A stretch of DNA of 64,000 bases from Paenibacillus glacialis. GTDB lineage: Bacteria > Bacillota > Bacilli > Paenibacillales > Paenibacillaceae. The notes under the pieces were generated by a model. The model did not search any database, was not told where the DNA came from, and was given only the letters and a program-made list of their open reading frames with translations. The stretch spans positions 186,001 through 250,000 of the forward strand of contig NZ_LVJH01000017.1 in assembly GCF_001637205.1 (NCBI RefSeq), written 5' to 3'. A program made the position numbers and the translations under genes. Shown piece by piece: positions 55,528 to 63,782 of the stretch (positions within the stretch are counted from its first letter, which is position 1; each line of letters starts with the position of its first letter).

Positions 55528-56732
55528 TGCCACAATTTGAATATCAAGTTAGAACAGGCACGGGTAAACAGATCAAAGGAAAGCTGACCGCTCAGGACAA
55601 GTCAATCGCTATGGAGGAACTCCGAAAACGTGGACTAACGGTATTCTCATTAATTGAACGAAAGAGCTCCATCTTAAGCAAAGATATTTATATAGGAAAT
55701 CCCGTCAAGATGATTCATTTCATCATTTATTGCAGACAGTTTGCTACGCTGATTCGAGCCGGTGTTACCCTGGTGGATGCCACACGCATCCTTGCGGAAC
55801 AGACCGAGAGCAAGCCATTAATGAAAGCACTACAAGGGGTATATTCAAGCTTGTTAAAGGGAATTGCATTCTCACAGGCGGTACAGGAACACAGCAAGAT
55901 ATTCCCAGCACTGTTCGTCAGCATGATACGTGCGGGAGAAGAATCTGGGGATTTAGAGGGCACGTTGGAACGGCTTGCTATCTTTTTCGAGAAACAGCAT
56001 AACACGCGTGAGAAAGTAAAATCAGCACTGATGTATCCACTAACAGTGGGGTTACTTGCGATTGCAGCTGTTGTGTATCTCTTGTGGGCTATCGTGCCAC
56101 AGTTCGTAACCATGTTTGAATCGATGGATGCCGAGCTTCCGGCCATTACGAAGCTGGTGCTTTCCTTGAGTAAAAGTATCCAGGGACAGTGGTATTTCTG
56201 GGTATTAGGCGTTATTGCGCTGCTATTGTCATACCAACTGTACAAGCGTACGGACAAAGGGGCGTATGCATTAGATTATTTGAAGTTGAAAATGCCGGTG
56301 TTCGGCAAGTTGAATCAGAAAAGCTCTATTGCCCAGTTTGCTAGAACTTTCTCATCCCTATATGCCAGTTCGGTACCCGTGCTGCAGTCGCTTGCCATTG
56401 TTGAAGATGTGGCAGGTAACAAGGTTGTTGGGAACACAATTCGAAAGGCTGCGGATTCGCTTCGCCAGGGAAAACCACTTTCTGACCCACTTAAGCGGGC
56501 ATGGGTATTCCCGCCCCTTGTTACACAGATGATTGCCATTGGTGAAGAAACAGGATCATTAGACCAGATGTTGGCTAAGGTGGCTGACTTCTATGAGATG
56601 GACGTCGAGAACACGGTAGATCGATTGAAATCTTTGCTAGAGCCACTATTAATCGTATTTCTTGCAGGAGTAGTAGGAATTATCGTGGCAGCAATTATGC
56701 TCCCAATGTTTAGCCTCTACGGTAACTTGTGA
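55527..56732 (+). CDS. pilC: Type IV pilus inner-membrane platform protein PilC
   Basis: 401 residues, a GspF/PilC-family protein with two T2SSF domains (about 65-190 and 270-390), each with GEESG/GEETG (AGEESGDLEGTLERLA, IGEETGSLDQMLAKVADFY). Three membrane helices at about 170-190, 220-240 and 370-395. It joins PilB/PilT to the growing pilus. Overlaps pilT by one base. Confidence 0.94.
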   Translation: MPQFEYQVRTGTGKQIKGKLTAQDKSIAMEELRKRGLTVFSLIERKSSILSKDIYIGNPVKMIHFIIYCRQFATLIRAGVTLVDATRILAEQTESKPLMKALQGVYSSLLKGIAFSQAVQEHSKIFPALFVSMIRAGEESGDLEGTLERLAIFFEKQHNTREKVKSALMYPLTVGLLAIAAVVYLLWAIVPQFVTMFESMDAELPAITKLVLSLSKSIQGQWYFWVLGVIALLLSYQLYKRTDKGAYALDYLKLKMPVFGKLNQKSSIAQFARTFSSLYASSVPVLQSLAIVEDVAGNKVVGNTIRKAADSLRQGKPLSDPLKRAWVFPPLVTQMIAIGEETGSLDQMLAKVADFYEMDVENTVDRLKSLLEPLLIVFLAGVVGIIVAAIMLPMFSLYGNL

Positions 56733-56899
56733 TTTTACATATTTTTTGAGAGGGGGAATGCGGGGAGGGGCTGAAGATCAGATGAGTTCATAGATGGCTT
56801 CAGAACTAACAGCATTGCAACATATATGAACTTTAATCTGACGGAAGTGGACAAGAGTCACAATATACATTCAAAAAACATTATCAAGGGGGAATTACT

Positions 56900-57376
56900 A
56901 TGTTGGCGAAATTACTAAAACGCGTGAAGAAGGAAGAGAAAGGGTTCACATTGATCGAGTTACTAGCTGTAATCGTAATCTTGGGTATTATAGCGGTAAT
57001 CGCAATTCCTATGATCGGTGGAATCATTAATAATTCTAAGAATGATTCAGATTTAGCAACGGCAAGACAGATATATGATGCATCTCGGATGTATATTATT
57101 GGGGAGGAAAATGGACAATTTGGGAACCCTGCTGCTGGAGCTACTACTGGTGCAGAAGTTACTCTTGCAGAGCTACGAGCAGGAGATTACATTGAGGCAG
57201 GAATCTTGCTCCCAAGCACAAAAAATCCAATCACCGCAGCAGTCGTGAACTATGGTCCAACAGGGGAGTTGGTGAGTGTAACTATTACTCCCCCTCCAGC
57301 CGGTTCTAATGCAGGACAATATTCTCACGAACAAGTTCTATCATCTGAATTAAAACCCAAAACTACCACTCCTTAA
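56900..57376 (+). CDS. pilA: Major type IV pilin
   Basis: 158 residues after AAGGGGGAATTACT. The class III signal EKGFTLIELLAVIVILGIIAVIA has cleavage after Gly at 14 and Glu at mature position 5. The helix is followed by a small globular part without cysteines (no disulfide D-region), ending in a Pro/Thr-rich tail (ELKPKTTTP). The own 167-bp spacer upstream suggests separate strong transcription; a hairpin (CTGAAG...CTTCAG) lies in it. Named by position and type; the adhesin or DNA-binding role is not known. Confidence 0.9.
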   Translation: MLAKLLKRVKKEEKGFTLIELLAVIVILGIIAVIAIPMIGGIINNSKNDSDLATARQIYDASRMYIIGEENGQFGNPAAGATTGAEVTLAELRAGDYIEAGILLPSTKNPITAAVVNYGPTGELVSVTITPPPAGSNAGQYSHEQVLSSELKPKTTTP

Positions 57377-57445
57377 GAATACTAATCAACACAATTCAAT
57401 CATCTCAGCTACTTTCCTACCGAAATCATTAAATTGTCTACAACT

Positions 57446-57478
57446 ACAGGAATCGGGACAACCTTCCGATTCCTGTTT
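57446..57478 (+). terminator. Pilin-gene terminator
   Basis: ACAGGAATCGG pairs with CCGATTCCTGT around GACAAC, then TTC. Confidence 0.75.
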
Positions 57479-57516
57479 CAAATTCAAATATCAACTTGTA
57501 CACTAATCTACAGTTT

Positions 57517-57566
57517 TGGGCTTTACTAGCATTGCCGAATATAATCAGCAATGCCAGTAAAGCCCA
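57517..57566. repeat. Long hairpin in the prepilin peptidase leader
   Basis: TGGGCTTTACTAGCATTGC and GCAATGCCAGTAAAGCCCA form a 19-bp stem (one G-U) with a 12-base loop. No T run on either strand. Confidence 0.8.
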
Positions 57567-57633
57567 AGGCGCCCCATTCGTCATAATAAACTTAGTAAGA
57601 AATAACAAACAAGCACGACAAATTTTCGGGTGT

Positions 57634-57684
57634 CCAGAGGGCAGGTCCTCTGGGGCCCTCCCTACTAGGGAGGGTTTGGGAGGG
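57634..57684 (+). promoter_or_regulatory. Leader hairpins that may sequester the pilD ribosome-binding site
   Basis: CCAGAGG-CCTCTGG (57634-57653) is followed by CCCTCCCTA (57656-57664), which can pair with TAGGGAGGG (57666-57674) or, alternatively, with GGGAGGG at 57678-57684, the Shine-Dalgarno of the prepilin peptidase gene. Confidence 0.55.
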
Positions 57685-57693
57685 TATCATCTA

Positions 57694-58446
57694 ATGTTCA
57701 ACATCTTCGTCTCAGTCTACGTCACTATGCTCGGTCTAATCCTAGGTTCTTTCTATAACGTGGTTGCGTTAAGAATTCCTGTAGGGAAGTCTATCGTCTC
57801 CCCACCGTCTCGGTGTCCCAAATGTGGGACGCGCCTTAAAGGGCGCGATCTTGTACCCGTATTGAGCTGGATACTTAGCAGCGGCAAATGCCGCTACTGC
57901 CAGGCTCCAGTGTCTGGACTATACGCACTTGGAGAAGGGGTAACGGGCTTATTGTTCCTGTGGGTATATCTGCGAACGGGATTGTCAGGTGAGAGCTTGG
58001 TTGGCTGGGTACTGGTCAGCTTATGTGTGATTGTTAGCGTGTCTGATCTGAAATATATGCTGATTCCAAATAAAGTTCTGTTGTTCTTCCTTCCGGTGCT
58101 GGTTCTGCTCAGAATTATTTATACAGAAGAATCTATCTGGAATGGTGTCCTAGGTGCTGTGGTTGGAGGGGGAATTGTTCTCTTACTGGCGCTGGCAGGA
58201 GGCATGGGAATGGGGGATGCGAAGTTATTCGTTCTATGCGGATGGGTGATCGGCTTCCCTAATGTGATACTTGCGTTCCTCCTATCCTCAGCCATTGGGA
58301 CTCTTGTGTATGGAATGCTAATGTTGCTGGGATTTATCAAACGTAAACAACCCGTACCGTTCGGTCCATGGCTCGCCATTGGAACCATTATCGCGTACGG
58401 ATACGGTTCTGAGATTATAGGCGGGTATCTCTCGCTCATCCGTTAG
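57694..58446 (+). CDS. pilD: Prepilin peptidase/N-methyltransferase PilD
   Basis: 250 residues from ATG 57694 (MFNIFVSVYVTML), 9 bp after GGGAGGG. The cytoplasmic zinc-loop cysteines CPKC and CRYC at about 45-70 mark the bifunctional form that cleaves and N-methylates prepilins. The catalytic aspartates are in VSDLKYMLIPN and GMGMGDAKL. Seven to eight membrane helices. It processes the pilins encoded at 45042, 45640 and 56900. Confidence 0.95.
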   Translation: MFNIFVSVYVTMLGLILGSFYNVVALRIPVGKSIVSPPSRCPKCGTRLKGRDLVPVLSWILSSGKCRYCQAPVSGLYALGEGVTGLLFLWVYLRTGLSGESLVGWVLVSLCVIVSVSDLKYMLIPNKVLLFFLPVLVLLRIIYTEESIWNGVLGAVVGGGIVLLLALAGGMGMGDAKLFVLCGWVIGFPNVILAFLLSSAIGTLVYGMLMLLGFIKRKQPVPFGPWLAIGTIIAYGYGSEIIGGYLSLIR

Positions 58447-58462
58447 GAGGTGAAGCTAGCAT

Positions 58463-60085
58463 ATGTTTGGACTAGGACAGCAGTGGATCGGAATTGCCAT
58501 TGAGCAGACCGGAATTCGATACGTTAGGTTAAATAAGAAAAAAACGTGGGAAATCGATAAGAAATGTTATCTCCCCCTCGAACTTGGCATGATCGTTGAG
58601 AATCAGATCGCTGATGGTGAAGCGTTACAGAATCTGCTGAAGGCATGGGTCAAGCAAGAAAATATTAAGGGGGGGAAGATATCCTTATCGATCCCACCTT
58701 CTCAAATGATTATTCGAAGAATGAGTATTCCAAGCACCAATCCCAAGCAGGTAAAGGAACTTGTTAAATTAGAGGTAGAGACAGGTCTTCACTTACCATT
58801 TGAGAATCCAGTCTATGATTACGTAACGACAGAGTTAGATGTAGAGAATACGCATTTGCTCGTATTTGCGGCCCCACGCAAATTAATTGAAGATTATGTT
58901 GCCGTGCTAGAATATGCGGGACTAAAGGTGTCGAGCGTCGAAATATCAGCGACATCCATAGCTCGTACACTCGCGGTTACACAGGGAGAGATTTTCGAGG
59001 AGACGATGCTGCTTCATCTAGAGAAGTCATTGTTAGATGTGTATATGTTTCGCAGCGGACATCCGGTATTCATGCGTTCAATTAACTTATACGATTTGCA
59101 TCGAAGAGATCCCGTGAATTTGAACGAAGACGATGAATTATCGTCAGATCATGATATAGGAGTAGAGGACCAACTATCTCCAGAACAGATTGTAGAAATC
59201 ACCGCAGAAATATCCAGAATGTTGAACTTCTATCAATATAGTCTTCACGATGGTTCAACTCGTATTACAGATTTAGTTATAACAGGATCAACAGAAAGAC
59301 GTATACAACTTCTAGATGAATTGTCTTCTATGATGACAGAGCAGAACGTTCGCGTCATAACGTTCGAACAATCTGAAGCTATTAAATATGATCCTGAAAT
59401 GAATGATTACCGTAATGCACTCGGTACAGCATTGAAGAATAATGGTCATTTTGCAATTGACCTTCTCCCGAGAGAAGATCGAGAAGCACAGGTATTTCCG
59501 TATGTAGCGATGGGACTATCGGTTCTCTGGATAGTGGGATCCATAGCAATTGGTGTAACGTACGTAGGGAATCAGGGTCAGATTAGTACGCAGACGTCGC
59601 GAATTGAGGCATTAAACAACCAGACTACGATGTTGGAGCAGGAGTTAACAGCATTACAAGCCAACGGTACTCAAGGAAAGAATACAAAGACTGTGATCGA
59701 CGAATTAATGAAAACCAGGATAGATGCGGTGGATGTCTTGGATGAGTTGGATGGACAACTTCCTGAGGGTGGAGTAATCCGAGATATCATGTACACGCAG
59801 CATTCTGAAATTGTTTTAACTATTAATTTTGTGAATATGGATGATGCCGCTGCATATTTAGTGGAGTTACGTAAGATGTCTTTTTCCATATCGAGTATGC
59901 TTGAGAAGCTAACACTTGAATCGACGATTCCGCATTCCGACGGTCTGACATCAGAAGGTTCAGAAGCAACATCCATTCGTATGTATTCTGCTATATTCCG
60001 TGTGGACATGAACCAGCCAAAGGTAGTACCAATTGTGCAGACGGAGCAGGAAGGGGGAGATGTCATTGATGGAACGAATAAATAA
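58463..60085 (+). CDS. pilM: PilM-PilN fusion of the type IV pilus
   Basis: 540 residues from ATG 58463 after AGGAGGTGAAGC. Residues 1 to about 325 are an actin-like PilM (FGLGQQWIGIAIEQTGIRYVR; LEVETGLHLPFENPVYDY). A short linker with the PilN-type FAIDLLPRED follows at about 328-338; normally this motif is in the cytoplasmic tail of a separate PilN. One membrane helix at about 346-366 and a coiled coil plus PilN domain (VLDELDGQLPEGGVIRDI) complete the chain. No separate pilN gene lies nearby. It links the cytoplasmic ring to PilO. Confidence 0.85.
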   Translation: MFGLGQQWIGIAIEQTGIRYVRLNKKKTWEIDKKCYLPLELGMIVENQIADGEALQNLLKAWVKQENIKGGKISLSIPPSQMIIRRMSIPSTNPKQVKELVKLEVETGLHLPFENPVYDYVTTELDVENTHLLVFAAPRKLIEDYVAVLEYAGLKVSSVEISATSIARTLAVTQGEIFEETMLLHLEKSLLDVYMFRSGHPVFMRSINLYDLHRRDPVNLNEDDELSSDHDIGVEDQLSPEQIVEITAEISRMLNFYQYSLHDGSTRITDLVITGSTERRIQLLDELSSMMTEQNVRVITFEQSEAIKYDPEMNDYRNALGTALKNNGHFAIDLLPREDREAQVFPYVAMGLSVLWIVGSIAIGVTYVGNQGQISTQTSRIEALNNQTTMLEQELTALQANGTQGKNTKTVIDELMKTRIDAVDVLDELDGQLPEGGVIRDIMYTQHSEIVLTINFVNMDDAAAYLVELRKMSFSISSMLEKLTLESTIPHSDGLTSEGSEATSIRMYSAIFRVDMNQPKVVPIVQTEQEGGDVIDGTNK

Positions 60086-60650
60086 TTACCGTTCGGCAAT
60101 TATTCTGGGAGTGGTTAGTCTATTTCTCCTATTATTTGCGTTCTATATGATGGGTCTACAACCTTCTAATACGAAAGTCAAAGAGCAAGAGGCTGAGATT
60201 AGCCGAATTAATGGGTTCAATCAGCGGATTCAAGGCAAGGTAGATGAAATTAAGAGTACTGAAGATAACAATGAGGATCTCCAAGAGGCTACATTAGCTT
60301 CATTGCCAGAGGGTGATCATACGGACGAACTTGTTCTAGATTTAAAAAGTATTGGTGAATCCTCTTACGCTCAACTTCGTGATATTGATTTCACATTATC
60401 TGAAGTGATTGAAAGCGATCGCTCTAGTGGTAATCAGAAAGTTATATTCTCAAATATTAAGGAAGTTAAAATGTCCGCAAAGTTAGAAGGCGGTTATACG
60501 GAGATACGCCAATGGATGAAGAAATTGCAAGAGCTTCCACGATTCATTTCCATTGATTCCTTCAGTTTCAGCCAACCCTATGAGAAACGTGACCCAGGTA
60601 GCATTCTTATGGCAACCGTATCTTTTACTGCATATTACTATGTAGAATAG
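60069..60650 (+). CDS. pilO: Type IV pilus protein PilO
   Basis: 193 residues from ATG 60069, overlapping the preceding stop by 17 bp and 10 bp after AAGGGGGAG. An N-terminal membrane helix (about 9-30), a coiled coil (KVKEQEAEISRINGFNQRIQ) and a C-terminal ferredoxin-like PilO domain (GGYTEIRQWMKKLQELPRF) match PilO. It pairs with the PilN part of the upstream fusion. Confidence 0.88.
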   Translation: MERINNYRSAIILGVVSLFLLLFAFYMMGLQPSNTKVKEQEAEISRINGFNQRIQGKVDEIKSTEDNNEDLQEATLASLPEGDHTDELVLDLKSIGESSYAQLRDIDFTLSEVIESDRSSGNQKVIFSNIKEVKMSAKLEGGYTEIRQWMKKLQELPRFISIDSFSFSQPYEKRDPGSILMATVSFTAYYYVE

Positions 60651-60668
60651 ACGAGCTATTATTTCAAA

Positions 60669-60707
60669 AGAGGAGGTATCGTCGTTATCGATGGTACCTT
60701 CTCTTTG
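60669..60707 (+). terminator. Terminator of the pil operon
   Basis: AGAGGAGGTATCGTCG pairs with CGATGGTACCTTCTCT (three G-U), then TTTG. Confidence 0.7.
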
Positions 60708-60820
60708 TTATGACCATAAGGAATATATCCTTAAAGGCGGGTGCAGGATATTGTCTGATGTAAAGTATTCAAGCATCTGAACAGAGTAGGAATAATATAT
60801 AGATTTTTCAGATTTACAAC

Positions 60821-60842
60821 GTAACAATGTTATGTTACATTG
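60821..60842 (+). promoter_or_regulatory. Interleaved dyads before the yhbD-bactofilin operon
   Basis: GTAACA-ATGTTA-TGTTAC overlaps CAATGT-TATGTT-ACATTG. A possible binding site of the MerR-like YhbD protein or another regulator. Confidence 0.4.
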
Positions 60843-60863
60843 ATAGTGAAGGAGGAGATAACG

Positions 60864-61502
60864 ATGGACGACGATTTAATATCTAAAAAAGAACTGCTAG
60901 AAATCACAGGAATCTCTTATGGTCAATTGTATCGCTGGAAAAGGAAAAGCCTTATCCCAGAGGATTGGTTTATCCGTAAATCGTCCTATACGGGACAGGA
61001 AACCTTTTTCCCTAGACACAAAATCCTTGCCCGTGTAGATAAAATAATTAATATGAAAGATGATCTTTCGTTAGATGAACTTGCAGATGTCTTCTCACCT
61101 AACGCTGGAGAGACGTCACTTCGGTCGATAGAATTAATAGAATGTAACATTGTGTCGTCACTAACATTGGATTTATACGTTGAAATTCAAGGACAACAGG
61201 ATGATTTCACATTCGATAATATTCTTTGTATATACATACTAGAGAAGTTACTTAAGAGTGGTGAACTATCGCGTGATGAGGGGTTAATGCTCGTTAGAAC
61301 GATGGAAGAACACTACGGTAAATTGGCTGGAAAGAACGGTGAATTGGTACTTATACGTAAAATGGGCGTATCGGTATTGTTTCTTACGGAATCAGCGGAT
61401 CAAATGTATTTCGACAAAGGTGTAAAGTGGGTTATTCGGTTACCGCTTGCGTCTAGCATTGAAGAATTGAAATTGAAAATGAATGAAAGAGAGGAAGAGT
61501 AG
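60864..61502 (+). CDS. yhbD: YhbD-like MerR-type protein (DUF4004)
   Basis: 212 residues from ATG 60864 after GAAGGAGGAGATAAC; an in-frame GTG-like start at 60840 lacks a site. Residues 8-60 form a MerR-like winged helix (SKKELLEITGISYGQLYRWK, GQETFFPRHKI), followed by a helical DUF4004 part. In Bacillus subtilis yhbD precedes the bactofilin genes yhbE and yhbF (bacE, bacF), needed for flagellum assembly. The same order is seen here, with bactofilin starting at the next base after the stop. Confidence 0.85.
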   Translation: MDDDLISKKELLEITGISYGQLYRWKRKSLIPEDWFIRKSSYTGQETFFPRHKILARVDKIINMKDDLSLDELADVFSPNAGETSLRSIELIECNIVSSLTLDLYVEIQGQQDDFTFDNILCIYILEKLLKSGELSRDEGLMLVRTMEEHYGKLAGKNGELVLIRKMGVSVLFLTESADQMYFDKGVKWVIRLPLASSIEELKLKMNEREEE

Positions 61503-62231
61503 ATGGAGCAGAAACAGCAATCTAGGCATGATCTGAACATATCCGGCATGGGACGAACGGGCGGTGGAGTATATAAGGACGTTAAGATTGATGGCATGGG
61601 TAAGGTTGGTGGAGACATCGATTGCTTAACGTTCACAAGTAATGGAACCGTAGGGATCGAAGGATCACTTCATGCTGACTCATTGAACATAAATGGGACC
61701 GCAAAAGTGGAAGGACCTACTACCTTGGATAAGATGGATATTGGTGGGATGTCTACATTTAAGGATCAAGTCCAGTGTCGCGCTGTCTTCATTAATGGAA
61801 GAGCGATCTTTGATAAGGGTCTGAAGAGCGATACCGTGGAAGTAGGGGGCATACTGAAGACAAAAGAGGATGTGCAATGTGAGAGCTTTTCGGTGAAAGG
61901 TCATTTCACGATCGAAGGATTGTTGAATGCAGGTCAAGTGGATATTAAGATGAATTTGCCTTGCTCCGCACAGGAGATTGGTGGAGAATACATTGTCGTG
62001 AGGAAATGGAAGAGTCCGCGTATCTGGGAACAACTTCATCATGGTTTCTCTACCCGATTGAAGGCACATATCATTGAAGGAGACCATATCGATCTGGAGT
62101 ATACGGAAGCAGATACCGTTCGCGGGAACGACGTGAGTATTGGTCCGGGTTGCACCATCCGACTAGTGGAATATAAGAATACAATTCATCAGGATCCTGA
62201 AGCGAAAGTAGGATCTTGTGTACGAATATAA
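61503..62231 (+). CDS. bacE: Bactofilin (YhbE/BacE-like)
   Basis: 242 residues after GAGAGGAAGAG. A right-handed beta-helix of six or more windings with G-x-V-x-(I/V)-x-G repeats (IDGMGKVGGDIDCLTF, GTVGIEGSLHADSLNI) forms a polymer-forming cytoskeletal domain (about 25-150), extended by a C-terminal block ending VEYKNTIHQDPEAKVGS. No membrane segment. Filaments form without nucleotide. It lies next to a paralogue at 62295. Confidence 0.9.
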   Translation: MEQKQQSRHDLNISGMGRTGGGVYKDVKIDGMGKVGGDIDCLTFTSNGTVGIEGSLHADSLNINGTAKVEGPTTLDKMDIGGMSTFKDQVQCRAVFINGRAIFDKGLKSDTVEVGGILKTKEDVQCESFSVKGHFTIEGLLNAGQVDIKMNLPCSAQEIGGEYIVVRKWKSPRIWEQLHHGFSTRLKAHIIEGDHIDLEYTEADTVRGNDVSIGPGCTIRLVEYKNTIHQDPEAKVGSCVRI

Positions 62232-62294
62232 TCGCGAACATGGAAAGTGTACAAATACAAATATAACGACAAACTTGGAAAAGAGGGAAGTTAA

Positions 62295-63038
62295 ATGAAG
62301 ATGAGCGGATCTAGATCGGATTCAACACAATTGAAAGATTTGAGAATCACAGGAAATGGGAGTTCGGGTGGAGGTCAGTACGATAAGGTTAAAATAATGG
62401 GAGACAGCATTATTCATGGAGATGTGGAATGTACTCTTTTCAAATGTACGGGGACGGCATCTGTAGAGGGGGCTCTCAAATCAGGTAGCATAGGTTGTCA
62501 AGGGAATATGAAGGTCCACCAAGGGTTGCAGGGGGAAGAAATTTCAATTCAAGGAGAGTTAGACGTGATAGGGGATTTGTCTGCCCAAACGTTGAAGGTG
62601 AATGGGGAAATCCGAGTTGAAGGTAATCTAAATGTTGAAAAGTTAAAAGGACAGGGTGCCTTGTACATATCAGGAGATTGTCAGGGAGAAGAAGTGATTA
62701 TACGCGGCTCATTGGATATTGCCAACATGTTGAATGGGGAAGTCATTGAAATAAAGCTGTACGGACCTAGTCGTGCACGTGAGATTGGTGGAGGCAAGAT
62801 CACAATTACCAAAGCCATAACTATTCCTTTCATTGGGAAATATTCTCCTGGTGCCTACGGTGCCATGCAGGCAGACAGTATTGAAGGGGATGAGATTCAC
62901 TTGGAGAATACAAAAGCCGCTGTGGTTCGTGGACGTAATGTCACCATTGGATCTGGATGTGAGATTGGCTTTGTTGAATATAAGAACGAATACAAGCAAG
63001 ATCACGGAGCGATAGTCGGTCAATATAATAGGATATAG
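62295..63038 (+). CDS. bacF: Bactofilin (YhbF/BacF-like)
   Basis: 247 residues from ATG 62295 after AGAGGGAAG. The same architecture as the upstream gene: ITGNGSSGGGQYDKVKIMG, repeated G-x-V/L-x-V-x-G windings and the C-terminal RGRNVTIGSGCEIGFVEYKN (shared as RGNDVSIGPGC...VEYKN). The two likely arose by duplication and may co-polymerise, as BacE and BacF do. Confidence 0.9.
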   Translation: MKMSGSRSDSTQLKDLRITGNGSSGGGQYDKVKIMGDSIIHGDVECTLFKCTGTASVEGALKSGSIGCQGNMKVHQGLQGEEISIQGELDVIGDLSAQTLKVNGEIRVEGNLNVEKLKGQGALYISGDCQGEEVIIRGSLDIANMLNGEVIEIKLYGPSRAREIGGGKITITKAITIPFIGKYSPGAYGAMQADSIEGDEIHLENTKAAVVRGRNVTIGSGCEIGFVEYKNEYKQDHGAIVGQYNRI

Positions 63039-63175
63039 AAATATGCTTAATGGAATTAATGGGGTCGCTAAACAGGAAGTTGGTTAATATCATATCATGT
63101 ATAGATCATCTGGGTTAGTGAAATGACTTAGTTGTGCATAGTATGTTATTAACAAGCGAAGGAGAGGCTTACGTT

Positions 63176-63331
63176 ATGAAAGTAACCATATCCCAAATTG
63201 AAGCGTTGGAAAAGGGTATATGGGATGATATCATCATCCTATTCGGTTTGGATAAAGAGGCTGAGTTTTGGCCAACAGAGGAGTTCATCTTAACCGAACA
63301 GCAAGCTAAGCAGCTCGGAATCATTTGCTAA
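63176..63331 (+). CDS. 51-residue hypothetical protein
   Basis: ATG 63176 behind GAAGGAGAGGC. The sequence MKVTISQIEALEKGIWDDI ... LTEQQAKQLGIIC is acidic, helical and soluble. It has its own terminator. I recognise no family; small proteins of this kind with ending LTEQQAKQLG are seen as linkers but I cannot assign a role. Confidence 0.7.
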   Translation: MKVTISQIEALEKGIWDDIIILFGLDKEAEFWPTEEFILTEQQAKQLGIIC

Positions 63332-63357
63332 GAGATGTTCATGATCTCATAAAAAGA

Positions 63358-63393
63358 TAAACGACGATCCGAGTAGGACCGCCGTTTTTTTTT
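63358..63393 (+). terminator. Terminator of the 51-residue protein gene
   Basis: AAACGACGATCC pairs with GGACCGCCGTTT (two mismatched or wobble pairs) and is followed by a run of nine or more T. Confidence 0.85.
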
Positions 63394-63652
63394 GTCTTTT
63401 CAGTTCAATTGACTGACGGCTATTGTATAGACAAACCTCTGGTTTGTTCATCAAGCTGTAATTACAGATTTGAGCACTACTATTGTCCTTAAGTTCAAGT
63501 GATTACTCTTGAATGATCAATGCTCTCGAGTTCGTTGATTTTGTATAAGCTTAATCACTGTTATAGAAGTTGTTCTTGAACTTGTCTCTGTGTGTGTCTT
63601 TGACTTTGTTTTCTTTAGACCTTATCTCTGTGTTGTCGTTCTTATACCAAGG
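63394..63652. other. Intergenic region without recognisable gene
   Basis: Contains two small dyads, CAGTTCAATTGACTG near 63400 and ACAAACC-TCT-GGTTTGT near 63431, and no ORF with a ribosome-binding site. The sequence is AT-rich on both strands. Confidence 0.6.
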
Positions 63653-63769
63653 TGCGTTGTATCCACTGGAGAGCCGATAGGCGAACGCCTTTAAAACCGG
63701 GAAATCACCGTCATCTCCAATCGAATCATATTTCCCGGTTTTAACAGCGGCGGAAGGGGATACAACGCA
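63653..63769. repeat. Nested inverted-repeat element
   Basis: Outer arms TGCGTTGTATCC / GGATACAACGCA (63653-63664 and 63758-63769) enclose a small hairpin AGGCG-AA-CGCCT (63679-63690) and a perfect 15-bp stem TTAAAACCGGGAAAT / ATTTCCCGGTTTTAA (63691-63705 and 63730-63744). It lies just beyond the stop of the minus-strand gene at 63783. Confidence 0.78.
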
Positions 63770-63782
63770 TCTCCCACATCTC

